From: an uncultured Lachnospiraceae bacterium
Lineage (GTDB): Bacteria > Bacillota > Clostridia > Lachnospirales > Lachnospiraceae
DNA length: 64,000 nt
Reading direction: 5' to 3'
NCBI GenBank assembly: GCA_947177165.1
Contig: CAMWTP010000018.1
Location: 1 to 64,000, forward strand
The translations under genes and the position numbers were made by a program. Positions 53,148 to 61,394 of the stretch are shown piece by piece. The notes beneath the pieces were generated by a model. That model was not told where the DNA came from and did not search any database. It was given only the letters and a program-made list of their open reading frames with translations. Each line of letters starts with the position of its first letter. Position 1 is the first letter of the stretch.

Positions 53148-53506
53148 ACAGAAGATGCATTCGCCGCCATTATATCCGCCTCATGCTCCAGCGCAGGACT
53201 GTCATTGACCGCCTGTCCGTTCAGGCTGCCTGTAGCGCGCACCTGCCCTCTGCGCTGCTGCACGATATGTCCAAGCTCATGTCCCAGATGCCGCTCCTGT
53301 CCCGGTGCAACATAGACATGATCTGCCTGTGTGTAGGCAAGCGCCTGCATCTGCCGTGGTTTGTCGGAATTGTAATGCACCTGCACGCCGTCGAAGGACA
53401 TTCCAGAATACGACTCAAACTGTTGTTTCATTTTATCCGGAATGCCTGTAGTATTCTTTGATGAGCTTTTGCGGACTATCGGTTCCTTTTTCATGACTTC
53501 ATACAT
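53144..53506 (-). CDS. DUF4157 metallopeptidase-like protein
   Basis: Protein of 120 residues that is almost only the DUF4157 core: MKQQFESYSGMSFDGVQVHY, then LAYTQADHVYVAPGQ, HELGHIVQQ with the zinc motif H76-E77-x-x-H80, and ALEHEAD with a third ligand near 107-109. Such domains are common in CIS loci, as cargo or as leaders of cargo proteins (family knowledge). No toxin domain is fused to it. The ATG lies nine bases after AGGAGG; the frame is open 14 codons upstream with only a TTG. It lies 87 bases after cysA on the same strand and may be read from either a local promoter or the cys operon. Confidence 0.88.
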   Translation of the reverse strand: MYEVMKKEPIVRKSSSKNTTGIPDKMKQQFESYSGMSFDGVQVHYNSDKPRQMQALAYTQADHVYVAPGQERHLGHELGHIVQQRRGQVRATGSLNGQAVNDSPALEHEADIMAANASSV

Positions 53507-53593
53507 AACAACATTCCTCCTGTCAAAAACGATACCACTGTCTCCCAAAAAGTGAACTATATTGCAATCATCTTATAACTAATACAGCATTCC

Positions 53594-54358
53594 TCATGAT
53601 TTATTCCCAGCAGAATCGGATGGCTGAACACGCCGAAATGCCTCATATCGTGCCACATCAATAAAATCCGCCACAAACTCCGTCTCCGGATGCATACAGA
53701 TTACATCCGGCGTACCGATCTGCTCAATCTTCCCCTGGTTCATGACAATAATGGTATCTGCCACTTCCATTGCCTCCTCCTGGTCATGCGTCACAAAGAT
53801 GCTGGTGATTCCCACCCTGCCAATCATCTCTTTCAGCCATGTTCTGAGCTCCCTGCGCACCTTCGCATCGATTGCGGCGAACGGCTCGTCCAATAAAAGA
53901 AGCTGCGGACTGGGGGCAAGCGCGCGCGCGAATGCCACACGCTGACGCTGTCCTCCTGACAGCTGGTGGGGGTAGCGCTTCCCGAGATCCTGCATGGAGA
54001 TCAGCTCCAGAAGTTCCTCCACCCTGCTCCTGATCTCCCTTTTGCTTTTCTTCTGCACCTCCAGACCGAAAGCGATATTGTCCGCAACTGTCATATAGCG
54101 GAACAGGGCATAGTTCTGGAACACAAAACCGATGCCCCGTTTACTTCCCGGAAGCTCATTGACACGCACGCCGTTGATCATGATATCACCCGAATCCGGC
54201 TTGTCAAGTCCTGCGATCATTCTCAATATTGTAGTTTTTCCGCTCCCGCTCGGACCGAGCAGCGCCGCCAGCTGCCCTTTTTCCACGCCGAAACTTACAT
54301 CGTTGGAGGCATGAAAGCCATCAAAGGTCTTATAAATGTGATCCATCTGTACATACAT
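53594..54358 (-). CDS. cysA: Sulfate ABC transporter ATP-binding protein
   Basis: Cytoplasmic ATPase of 254 residues energising sulfate import. Walker A GPSGSGKTT is near residue 36, signature LSGGQRQRVAFARAL near 134 and Walker B LLLLDEPFAAID. The TOBE-type regulatory C terminus of typical 350-residue CysA proteins is missing, so substrate-level inhibition may be absent. It is the last cys gene, 68 bases after cysW. The two permease genes and the sulfate-binding lipoprotein in the same operon support the assignment. Confidence 0.9.
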   Translation of the reverse strand: MYVQMDHIYKTFDGFHASNDVSFGVEKGQLAALLGPSGSGKTTILRMIAGLDKPDSGDIMINGVRVNELPGSKRGIGFVFQNYALFRYMTVADNIAFGLEVQKKSKREIRSRVEELLELISMQDLGKRYPHQLSGGQRQRVAFARALAPSPQLLLLDEPFAAIDAKVRRELRTWLKEMIGRVGITSIFVTHDQEEAMEVADTIIVMNQGKIEQIGTPDVICMHPETEFVADFIDVARYEAFRRVQPSDSAGNKS

Positions 54359-54426
54359 TTTGATTTACTCCCTCTGTCCTGATTTCTTCTGTAACTGCCC
54401 ACTCATTTCTTCCATGATGACAACGC

Positions 54427-55317
54427 CTATTCACCCTTTTTCCACTGTACGATATTCCTTGCGATCAGAATCAGCACTGCCAGCACCACTAAGATTGATG
54501 ACACCGCAAATGCCGCCGTCGTATTGAACTCATTGTACAGGATCTCCACATGCAGCGGGAGCGTGTTTGTCTTTCCTCGCAAATGACCAGATATCACGGA
54601 CACCGCGCCAAACTCTCCCATCGCGCGTGCTGCGCACAGGATAACGCCATAGAGCAGCGCCCATCTGATATGCGGGAATGTAATCCTGCGGAAAATGGTA
54701 AATCCGCCCGCTCCCATCAGTGCCGCCGCTTCCTCCTCGTCCTTTCCCTGCGCGTTCAGGACAGGAAACAGCTCACGGAACACGAACGGAAACGTGACAA
54801 AGATTGTGGCAAGAACCACACCTGGGACGGCAAACACAATCTTTATGCCGTGTGCCTTCAGAAAATCTCCCATCCAGCCGACATTTCCGAATGTCAGGAT
54901 AAACACCAGTCCTGCTATGACCGGGGATATTGAAAAGGGAATATCAATCAGTGCGGCAAGTACCTGGCGTCCCCTGAAATAGAACTTTGATAACAGGTAC
55001 GACGCAAAGACTCCAAATATGGTGTTGACCGCCACTGCAGCCGCTGTTGCAAGCAGCGTCAGCTGCAGCGCCTTGACGGTATATTCATCAAACACAGCTT
55101 CTTTATACGCCTCCCAGCCGTCACGCAGTGCATTTGTGACCACTACAATTAAGGGCAGGACAAGCATCAGAAACAGAAATAATACACAGATGCCAATCAG
55201 TAAATATTTGATTCCCCGGCCAGTATTATCCCTGTGCGGCTCCCTGACCTTCTGTATAGAGGATATTCCGTCCCCCACAATATCCTGCTGGTATGTCCTT
55301 TGTGCATTTTTTGTCAT
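54427..55317 (-). CDS. cysW: Sulfate ABC transporter permease CysW
   Basis: Permease of 296 residues with six predicted helices, the first at about 37-62. The loop EEEAAALMGAGGFTIFRRITFP is the coupling motif (EAA loop) of the CysW/ModB group. VILCAARAMGEFGAVSVISGH is the conserved sulfate/molybdate permease segment with GEFG. A polar 35-residue N-terminal tail precedes the first helix. GGAGG lies before the ATG. It follows cysNC by 166 bases, which hold no recognised element. It pairs with CysT, encoded two genes earlier. Confidence 0.9.
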   Translation of the reverse strand: MTKNAQRTYQQDIVGDGISSIQKVREPHRDNTGRGIKYLLIGICVLFLFLMLVLPLIVVVTNALRDGWEAYKEAVFDEYTVKALQLTLLATAAAVAVNTIFGVFASYLLSKFYFRGRQVLAALIDIPFSISPVIAGLVFILTFGNVGWMGDFLKAHGIKIVFAVPGVVLATIFVTFPFVFRELFPVLNAQGKDEEEAAALMGAGGFTIFRRITFPHIRWALLYGVILCAARAMGEFGAVSVISGHLRGKTNTLPLHVEILYNEFNTTAAFAVSSILVVLAVLILIARNIVQWKKGE

Positions 55318-55483
55318 TGCAGTTTTTCCTCCAACATTTTCGTTTTATCATCGATGTGTCATCAACGCATGTGAAATCATTCCATGCCGCCAGTTCTGTA
55401 TCTCACTCCCTGAAACAATTCAAACCTACTGTGCCTTCATGCTGCCTGCGCATCAATCATCTATAGTACACTTTTCCCATATC

Positions 55484-57403
55484 TTACAAAAATTTCCTGA
55501 TCTCCTTCAGCACATAATCCGCCGCCTCTTCCAGTGTGCACTGGCTGGTATCAATCTCTACCTCGGCATGCACAGGCGGCTCATACGGACTGGAAATTCC
55601 CGTAAAGTTCGGTATCTGCCCGTTTCTTGCCTTCTTGTACAGACCTTTTACATCCCGTCTCTCACACTCCTCTAAAGGCGTGCTCACATAGATCTCTATA
55701 AAGTTCGTGCTGCCGATGATCTCTCTTGCGCGCGCCCTGTCGCTTTCATATGGGGATATGAAAGACGTGAGCACGATCAGACCGGCATCATTCATCAGCT
55801 TTGCCACCTCTGCAACCCTGCGGATATTCTCGATCCTGTCCTTCTCCTCAAATCCAAGATTCTGGTTCAGTCCCATACGCACGTTGTCGCCGTCCAGAAG
55901 CATCGTGTATTTTCCCTGGATGCTCAGAGCCTTCTCAATCTCATTTGCAAGCGCCGACTTTCCCGCGCCGGAAAGCCCTGTAAACCAAAGTGTAGCGGGC
56001 TTTTGTCCCATCCTTGCGGCACGCGTCTCCCGCGTGATGTCCAGCTTCTGCCATGTCAGGTTGTCAGCCCTCCGCAAAGAGTGCTCTATAATGCCGCATG
56101 CCGAAGTCATGTTTGTAACGCGGTCAATCAATATGAAACACCCGAGCGACTTATGCTTCACAAACGTGTCATACACAGCATCCTCCGCCATGGCAATGTC
56201 GCAGACAGCAATCTCATTCTTATACAGCTGCGACGCCGCAAGATTTTCACCCGAATGAATGTCGACCTTATATTTGATGGACATTATGGTCGCCGGCAGC
56301 TTCCTCGTACCAAGCTTGATCAGAAAGTTTTTCCCCTGCACCAGTTCCGTATCGTCCATCCAGAGTATCGATGCAGTGAACATCCTGCTCACTTTCAGCT
56401 GCGTTCCTTTGACCAGCACGCATCCGCGGGACACATCCACCTCACGGTTTAACTGTATTGTCAGCGACTGCCCCTTGTACGCCTCCTGCACATTTTTGTC
56501 CGCCACAAGAATCGACTGCACACACGCCTTCTCACCGCTCGGCAGCACTGTGATCTCCTCCCCGGCAGCAATGCTTCCCGATGACGCCTGTCCCTGGAAT
56601 CCCCGAAACGATGCATTCGGCCTGCACACCCTCTGCACAGGCATGACAAATCCCTGCTCCTCTGTCCCGTCATCCACATCCACAGACTCAAGATGCTCCA
56701 GCAGAGTCGCTCCGCTGTACCATGGCATGTGCTCTGACCTCAATGTGACATTATCGCCCTCTGTCGCAGATACCGGAATGATCTCTGTATGGTAAAGCTC
56801 CAGGTCAATCGCGAGTTTTTTGATGTCCTTCTCAATCTTCCGGTATTCCTTCTGGCTGTAGCGGACCAGATCCATCTTGTTGACTGCAAACACAAAATAT
56901 TTAATTCCCATCAATGCACAGATCCTCGCATGACGCCTTGTCTGTGTGAGGATTCCCTGCGATGCATCCACCAGAATTACTGCAAGGTCCGCAAAGGAAG
57001 CCCCCACTGCCATGTTCCGCGTGTACTCCTCATGACCGGGTGTATCTGCCACGATAAAGCTCCTGCGCTCTGTCGTGAAATAGCGGTATGCCACATCAAT
57101 CGTGATCCCCTGCTCCCGCTCTGCCATCAGCCCGTCCAGCAAAAGGGAATAGTCGATCCCGCCTTCCCGGCTTCCGACACGGCTGTCCAGCTCCAGCGCA
57201 CGCTCCTGGTCAGCAAACAAAAGTTTTGCGTCGTACAGCATATGCCCAATGAGCGTGGACTTTCCGTCATCCACACTGCCGCAGGTGATAAACTTCAGCA
57301 GTCCATTGCTGCATCTATCTGCATCTCCAGTTACTTTTCCATCCATATCAGAAACTTCCTTCCCGCCTGCACAAATCATATTTCCAACCATTTTCTTATC
57401 CAT
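55484..57403 (-). CDS. cysNC: Sulfate adenylyltransferase subunit 1 / APS kinase fusion
   Basis: Bifunctional protein of 639 residues. The CysN GTPase part (about 30-440) has GSVDDGKST, DTPGHEEYTRNM and NKMD, and drives ATP-sulfurylase CysD. The C-terminal CysC part (about 455-639) starts GLSGAGKS and phosphorylates APS to PAPS; LDGDNVRMGL follows. The fusion is known as NodQ-type. The N terminus has a duplicated short segment (SDMD ... SDMD) from a 13-base direct repeat, so the true start may be 57403, one base after cysD, or 57346. Both have a GGA-rich site upstream. No cysH (PAPS reductase) is in the window. Confidence 0.92.
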   Translation of the reverse strand: MDKKMVGNMICAGGKEVSDMDGKVTGDADRCSNGLLKFITCGSVDDGKSTLIGHMLYDAKLLFADQERALELDSRVGSREGGIDYSLLLDGLMAEREQGITIDVAYRYFTTERRSFIVADTPGHEEYTRNMAVGASFADLAVILVDASQGILTQTRRHARICALMGIKYFVFAVNKMDLVRYSQKEYRKIEKDIKKLAIDLELYHTEIIPVSATEGDNVTLRSEHMPWYSGATLLEHLESVDVDDGTEEQGFVMPVQRVCRPNASFRGFQGQASSGSIAAGEEITVLPSGEKACVQSILVADKNVQEAYKGQSLTIQLNREVDVSRGCVLVKGTQLKVSRMFTASILWMDDTELVQGKNFLIKLGTRKLPATIMSIKYKVDIHSGENLAASQLYKNEIAVCDIAMAEDAVYDTFVKHKSLGCFILIDRVTNMTSACGIIEHSLRRADNLTWQKLDITRETRAARMGQKPATLWFTGLSGAGKSALANEIEKALSIQGKYTMLLDGDNVRMGLNQNLGFEEKDRIENIRRVAEVAKLMNDAGLIVLTSFISPYESDRARAREIIGSTNFIEIYVSTPLEECERRDVKGLYKKARNGQIPNFTGISSPYEPPVHAEVEIDTSQCTLEEAADYVLKEIRKFL

Positions 57404-57404
57404 A

Positions 57405-58298
57405 TCAGAAGTATCCCTCCCGCTTACGTCTTTCCATACTCCCTGCCGCCTCATGGTCAATCACACGGCTCGTCCGCTCCGACGTCACGGCGCCAAGCGT
57501 CTCCTTCACGATGTCCTCCAGCGTGTCCGCTGTGGATTCCACGCCGCCGGTCAGCGGGTAACAGCCAAGTGTGCGGAAACGAACACTCCTGTGCTGCACC
57601 TCCTCGCCGGGAAGAAGACGCATCCTGTCGTCATCCACCATGATAATATTCCCATCCCTGTATACAACAGGCCGTTCCTTTGCAAAATACAGCGGAACAA
57701 TCTCAATCTGTTCCTGCGCGATATACTGCCAGATATCTTTCTCTGTCCAGTTTGAGATCGGGAACACCCTGATACTCTCGCCCCTGTGAATCTGCGTATT
57801 ATATAAGTTCCACATCTCGGGACGCTGGTTTTTGGGGTCCCACGCCTGCTCACTGTTGCGGAAAGAAAAGATACGCTCCTTTGCCCGCGACTTTTCCTCG
57901 TCCCTGCGCCCGCCGCCAAATGCAGCAGTAAAGCCGTATTTTGACAGCGCCTGTTTCAGCGCCTGCGTCTTCATGATGTCAGTGTATGCAGATCCGTGGT
58001 CAAACGGATTGATCCCCTGACGCACGCCTTCCTCATTTGTATAGACAAGCATTTCGATTCCTTTTTCCTTCGCCATACGGTCACGGAATGCGATCATTTC
58101 CTTAAATTTCCATGTCGTGTCAATGTGCAGAAATGGAAACGGCGGTTTTTCCGGATAAAATGCTTTCATGGCAAGGTGCAGCATGACGGAACTGTCCTTT
58201 CCAATAGAATACAGCATGACTGGTTTCTCGCACTCTGCCGCCACCTCCCGTATGATATAGATTGCTTCTGCCTCAAGGGCATCAAGATGGGTGTTCAT
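57405..58298 (-). CDS. cysD: Sulfate adenylyltransferase subunit 2
   Basis: Catalytic subunit of ATP sulfurylase, 297 residues, making APS from sulfate and [22 protein letters not shown] near residue 30 is the PP-loop of the family, and [18 protein letters not shown] and RPEMWNLYN are conserved. The C terminus [11 protein letters not shown] is the standard CysD ending. GGAGG precedes the ATG. It is directly followed by cysNC (one-base gap). The MITE-like element lies between it and cysT, starting about 33 bases upstream of its start codon. Confidence 0.95.
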   Translation of the reverse strand: MNTHLDALEAEAIYIIREVAAECEKPVMLYSIGKDSSVMLHLAMKAFYPEKPPFPFLHIDTTWKFKEMIAFRDRMAKEKGIEMLVYTNEEGVRQGINPFDHGSAYTDIMKTQALKQALSKYGFTAAFGGGRRDEEKSRAKERIFSFRNSEQAWDPKNQRPEMWNLYNTQIHRGESIRVFPISNWTEKDIWQYIAQEQIEIVPLYFAKERPVVYRDGNIIMVDDDRMRLLPGEEVQHRSVRFRTLGCYPLTGGVESTADTLEDIVKETLGAVTSERTSRVIDHEAAGSMERRKREGYF

Positions 58299-58330
58299 TC
58301 TTTTTCCTCCAAATTCGTTCCAAATTTTTC

Positions 58331-58475
58331 GTTACTATTCACGGCTTGAAAGCCGCTCATAGTAACGATTCGGGGCGATATTTAGAGTTTTGCTTCGCAA
58401 AAATCGCCCCTCACTCCTGAATCATATTCTCACGGAATGCGCAGTTCAACGCATTCCTGACCCGTGAAAAGTAAC
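58331..58475. mobile_element. MITE-like element with 14-bp inverted ends
   Basis: A 145-base stretch bounded by GTTACTATTCACGG and CCGTGAAAAGTAAC, which are inverted copies with one mismatch. An identical 8-mer AATTTTTC abuts both ends (58323-58330 and 58476-58483), as a target duplication would. Inside are three hairpins: GTTACTAT/ATAGTAAC with CGGCTTGAAAGCCG (58331-58366); GGGGCGAT/ATCGCCCC with TTTTGCTTCGCAAAA (58372-58410); and GGAATGCG/CGCATTCC (58434-58457). It codes for nothing. It lies inside the cys operon, so it must be transcribed through. Confidence 0.65.
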
Positions 58476-58485
58476 AATTTTTCCA

Positions 58486-59337
58486 CTACCCCTTGCTGAA
58501 CCGCTGCATATAGAGCTGCACTGAATTGATAAACAGCATCAGCAGAAATGAGATTATCAGCAGCACCAGGGCTATTGCCGTTGCATCCGAATATTTGTAC
58601 TGTTCAAGCTTCGTCATAATCAACAGCGGGGCGATCTGGGTCTTGTTCGGGATATTTCCGGCTATAAATACCACACTTCCGTACTCCCCGATTCCCCTCG
58701 CAAACGCCAGTCCGAAACCGGCGAGCAGCGCAGGAAACAGCTCCGGCAGCACCACCCGGAAAAATGTGTAAATCCTGCCTGCCCCGAGCATCTCCGCCGC
58801 CTCCTCATACTGCCTGTCCAGCTTTTCCAGCACAGGCTGCACTGCCCTCACCACAAAGGGGATTCCCACAAATACCATGGCGATCGTGATTCCTGTCCGC
58901 GTATATGCGATCTTAATCCCCGCCTTCGCAAACAGTGCGCCGATCCATCCTTTATCCGAATAAAGATAGGTCAGTGCGATGCCCGCCACCGAAGTAGGCA
59001 GGGCAAACGGCAGCTCGATCAGACCATCCATCAGACGCCTGCCCGGAAACTCATATCGAACCAGAACCCATGCGATCATTAAACCGAACACGGCATTGAC
59101 CAGCGCTGCAAAAAAAGCGCAGGAAAGACTCACAACGTAACCGGACACCACCTGTCTGGACGTGACCACGTCAACAAACTCCGCAAAGCTGAGCTGGCTG
59201 GCACTGACAAAGATCGATGCCAGGGGGATCAGCACCAGTATTCCCAGCATGGCAAGCGTTACTCCCAGCGAAAGTCCGAATCCCGGGATCACTCTGACAC
59301 CCCTTTTATTTTTTACCTTTATTATCTGCTGTTCCAT
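58486..59337 (-). CDS. cysT: Sulfate ABC transporter permease CysT
   Basis: Permease of 283 residues with about six helices, beginning GLSLGVTLAMLGILVLIPLA near residue 20. The EAA loop YEEAAEMLGAGRIYTFFRVV and the segment LAFARGIGEYGSVVFIAGN mark it as the CysT/CysU partner of CysW. Its start lies 17 bases after the sulfate-binding protein gene; the stop is 10 bases before the MITE-like element. AAAGGA is a modest ribosome site. Confidence 0.9.
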   Translation of the reverse strand: MEQQIIKVKNKRGVRVIPGFGLSLGVTLAMLGILVLIPLASIFVSASQLSFAEFVDVVTSRQVVSGYVVSLSCAFFAALVNAVFGLMIAWVLVRYEFPGRRLMDGLIELPFALPTSVAGIALTYLYSDKGWIGALFAKAGIKIAYTRTGITIAMVFVGIPFVVRAVQPVLEKLDRQYEEAAEMLGAGRIYTFFRVVLPELFPALLAGFGLAFARGIGEYGSVVFIAGNIPNKTQIAPLLIMTKLEQYKYSDATAIALVLLIISFLLMLFINSVQLYMQRFSKG

Positions 59338-59354
59338 AAGACCGGCTGTCCTTT

Positions 59355-60386
59355 CTAATCCGCATAGATCTGGTCAAATACTGCGCCATCGTTAAAATAC
59401 GTCTGATAGGCCGCATCCCAGCCGCCAAAGTCATCAATGGTAACGAGATTCATATTCAGCTCAAACTGGTCTGAATACTCCTGCAGAACCGTCTCATTGG
59501 AGGGGCGGTAATAATTGTCTCCCGCAAGCCGCTGTGCCTCGTCGCTGTATAAGTATTCGAGATATGCCGCAGCAGCCTCCTCCGTCCCATGCTCTTTCGT
59601 ATTGCTGTCCACCACCGCCACCGAAGGCTGTGCCAGAATACTGATGCTCGGCGTTATGATCTCATAGTCGTCAGGGTACTCTTTCATGGACAGATACGCC
59701 TCATTTTCCCATGCAATCAGTACATCTCCCTGTTTATTTTCTACAAAGGTGTTCGTCGCGCCTCTTGCACCGGAGTCCAGGACAAGTACGTTCTGGTATA
59801 GTTTTTTCATGTACTCCCTGGTCGCATTCTCATCCCCGCCGTCCTGCTCCTGCCAGTATGCCCACGCAGCAAGAAAATTCCAGCAGGCTCCGCCGGAGGT
59901 CTTCGGATTCGGTGTGATCACCTCGACGCCGTCCTTTACCAGATCGTCCCAGTCTTTGATACCTTTTTCGTTCCCCTTGCGCACCAGAAATACAATCGTT
60001 GACGTATACGGTGAGCTGTCAAGGTCAAACTTCTCCATCCAGCCGCTCTCAATCAGTCCGGCCTCCTCGATTGCCGTGACATCATGGGCAAGCGCCAGCG
60101 TCACCACGTCCGCCTCGTTCCCCTCGATCACGGAGCGCGCCTGTGAGCCAGAGCCGCCGTGGGACTGTGTAACCTTTACTTCCTGACCGCTCTTTTCCTT
60201 CCAGTATTCGCAGAATAATTCATTGTATGCTGCATAAAATTCGCGGGTTGGGTCGTAGGATACGTTCAGCAGTTCGATGACACTGCTGTCACTCTCTGTG
60301 TTATCCTGACCTTTCCCACAGCCTGTAAATAAGACAGCTGACACTGTAAGTCCCGTGAGAATCAGTGCCAATATCCTCTTTTTCAT
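59355..60386 (-). CDS. sbp: Sulfate-binding lipoprotein
   Basis: Extracellular solute-binding lipoprotein of 343 residues. The signal peptide ends in a lipobox (LFTGC, Cys at 23). The mature part has LLNVSYDPTREFYAAYNELF, QSHGGSGSQARSVIEGNEAD and DVVTLALAHDV, the pattern of sulfate/thiosulfate-binding proteins in which Ser and backbone amides hold the anion. KTSGGACWNFLAAWAYW near 165 is also typical. GGGGAG lies before the start. It follows cysQ by 40 bases. Confidence 0.93.
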   Translation of the reverse strand: MKKRILALILTGLTVSAVLFTGCGKGQDNTESDSSVIELLNVSYDPTREFYAAYNELFCEYWKEKSGQEVKVTQSHGGSGSQARSVIEGNEADVVTLALAHDVTAIEEAGLIESGWMEKFDLDSSPYTSTIVFLVRKGNEKGIKDWDDLVKDGVEVITPNPKTSGGACWNFLAAWAYWQEQDGGDENATREYMKKLYQNVLVLDSGARGATNTFVENKQGDVLIAWENEAYLSMKEYPDDYEIITPSISILAQPSVAVVDSNTKEHGTEEAAAAYLEYLYSDEAQRLAGDNYYRPSNETVLQEYSDQFELNMNLVTIDDFGGWDAAYQTYFNDGAVFDQIYAD

Positions 60387-60425
60387 AATTGTGTTCTCCC
60401 CTTTTATCTTAATCTTTTATCTTCC

Positions 60426-61202
60426 TTACAATTTCATTTTATTCTCTGCACAGTTAATGATATAGAAACCCTTCTCATTCCGGCAGTTTTCACGGTTATA
60501 CCGCATCAATGTATCGTCCATCTGCCGAAATGTCGCACCTGCCTCCTCCACAATACACTGCATGGCGGCTGTATCCCACTCCATTGTCGGATTAAACCGA
60601 TAGTATATCTCTGCATCGCCCTTTGCAATCACACACCCCTTAAGGGAGCTTCCCATCCTGACATAATTGGATAGATGATTCACCTGTATCAGATTATCCA
60701 TCTCGGCACAGCCATGGGAACTGCTCATGACTGCGCGGATATCCTCTTTGCGGTCTGACACATGCAGTTTTTCCGTCCGACCATCCGCTGTCAGGTATGC
60801 CCCGCTTCCTTCCGATGCCCAGTACAACGCACCTGTCACTGGTACATAGATCACGCCCATAACCGATTTTCCCTGATAAGCCAGTGCTATATTTACCGTA
60901 AACTGTCCGTTGCGCTTGATAAACTCCTTTGTCCCATCAAGCGGATCAACCACAAAGCAATAGTCATTCTTTAGACGCGCCCTGTCATCCTTCTCCTCCT
61001 CCGATAAGACTGCATACTTCGGAAATGCCGCAGTCAGCATCTGCACAATAATCTGATTGGCGGCCTTGTCCGCTGCGGTCAGCGGCATATCGCCATCCTT
61101 GTACTCGATCTGCATGTCCTTGGCATTTTGATAGATATCCATGATTGCCTCACCAGCTTTTACTGCCGCTTCTTTTGCTATGTCAAGCTCCTTTTCCCAC
61201 AT
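60426..61202 (-). CDS. cysQ: 3'(2'),5'-bisphosphate nucleotidase
   Basis: Phosphatase of 258 residues of the inositol monophosphatase superfamily, splitting PAP (left over from PAPS use) to AMP and phosphate. Metal ligands appear in LSEEEKDD, FVVDPLDGTKEFI and ...NPTMEWDTAAMQCIVEEAG, the two family signatures. It fits the operon because cysNC makes PAPS. The ATG has GAGGTG five bases upstream; a GTG five codons earlier is less likely. It is the first gene of the cys operon, with the promoter at 61268-61240. Confidence 0.92.
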   Translation of the reverse strand: MWEKELDIAKEAAVKAGEAIMDIYQNAKDMQIEYKDGDMPLTAADKAANQIIVQMLTAAFPKYAVLSEEEKDDRARLKNDYCFVVDPLDGTKEFIKRNGQFTVNIALAYQGKSVMGVIYVPVTGALYWASEGSGAYLTADGRTEKLHVSDRKEDIRAVMSSSHGCAEMDNLIQVNHLSNYVRMGSSLKGCVIAKGDAEIYYRFNPTMEWDTAAMQCIVEEAGATFRQMDDTLMRYNRENCRNEKGFYIINCAENKMKL

Positions 61203-61239
61203 TTTTACACCTCGCACTCCTTTTTTTGCACTCTTCTAA

Positions 61240-61268
61240 TGTTAAACCTAATTTCGGTGTTCTGTCAA
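61240..61268 (-). promoter_or_regulatory. Promoter of the cys operon
   Basis: Minus-strand TTGACA (61268-61263), 17-base spacer and TTAACA (61245-61240; TAACAT with spacer 18 is an alternative), about 40 bases before cysQ. It directly follows a terminator hairpin of the upstream polysaccharide genes. Confidence 0.7.
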
Positions 61269-61271
61269 TGG

Positions 61272-61333
61272 AAAAATCCCAATACAAAGCAGTTCATACA
61301 TTTCATTTGGTACATGCTTTATATCGGGATTTT
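61272..61333 (-). terminator. Terminator of the polysaccharide operon
   Basis: On the minus strand AAAATCCCGATATAAAGC pairs with GCTTTGTATTGGGATTTT (about 18 pairs including G-U) around a 25-base loop, followed by a T-rich tail. It lies about 60 bases after the acyltransferase stop codon and separates that gene from the cys operon promoter. Confidence 0.7.
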
Positions 61334-61394
61334 ATTGATCATTATTCAGTTTTTAACTGTCATCATTTCCAGTAAGCCGCATATTTAGCACTTA

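Noticed and set aside
20046-53506. A type VI secretion system
   Set aside because: No TssJLM membrane complex, TssBC pair or ClpV-type ATPase is seen; the sheath is one 562-residue gene and the ATPase is of the Pvc15 kind.
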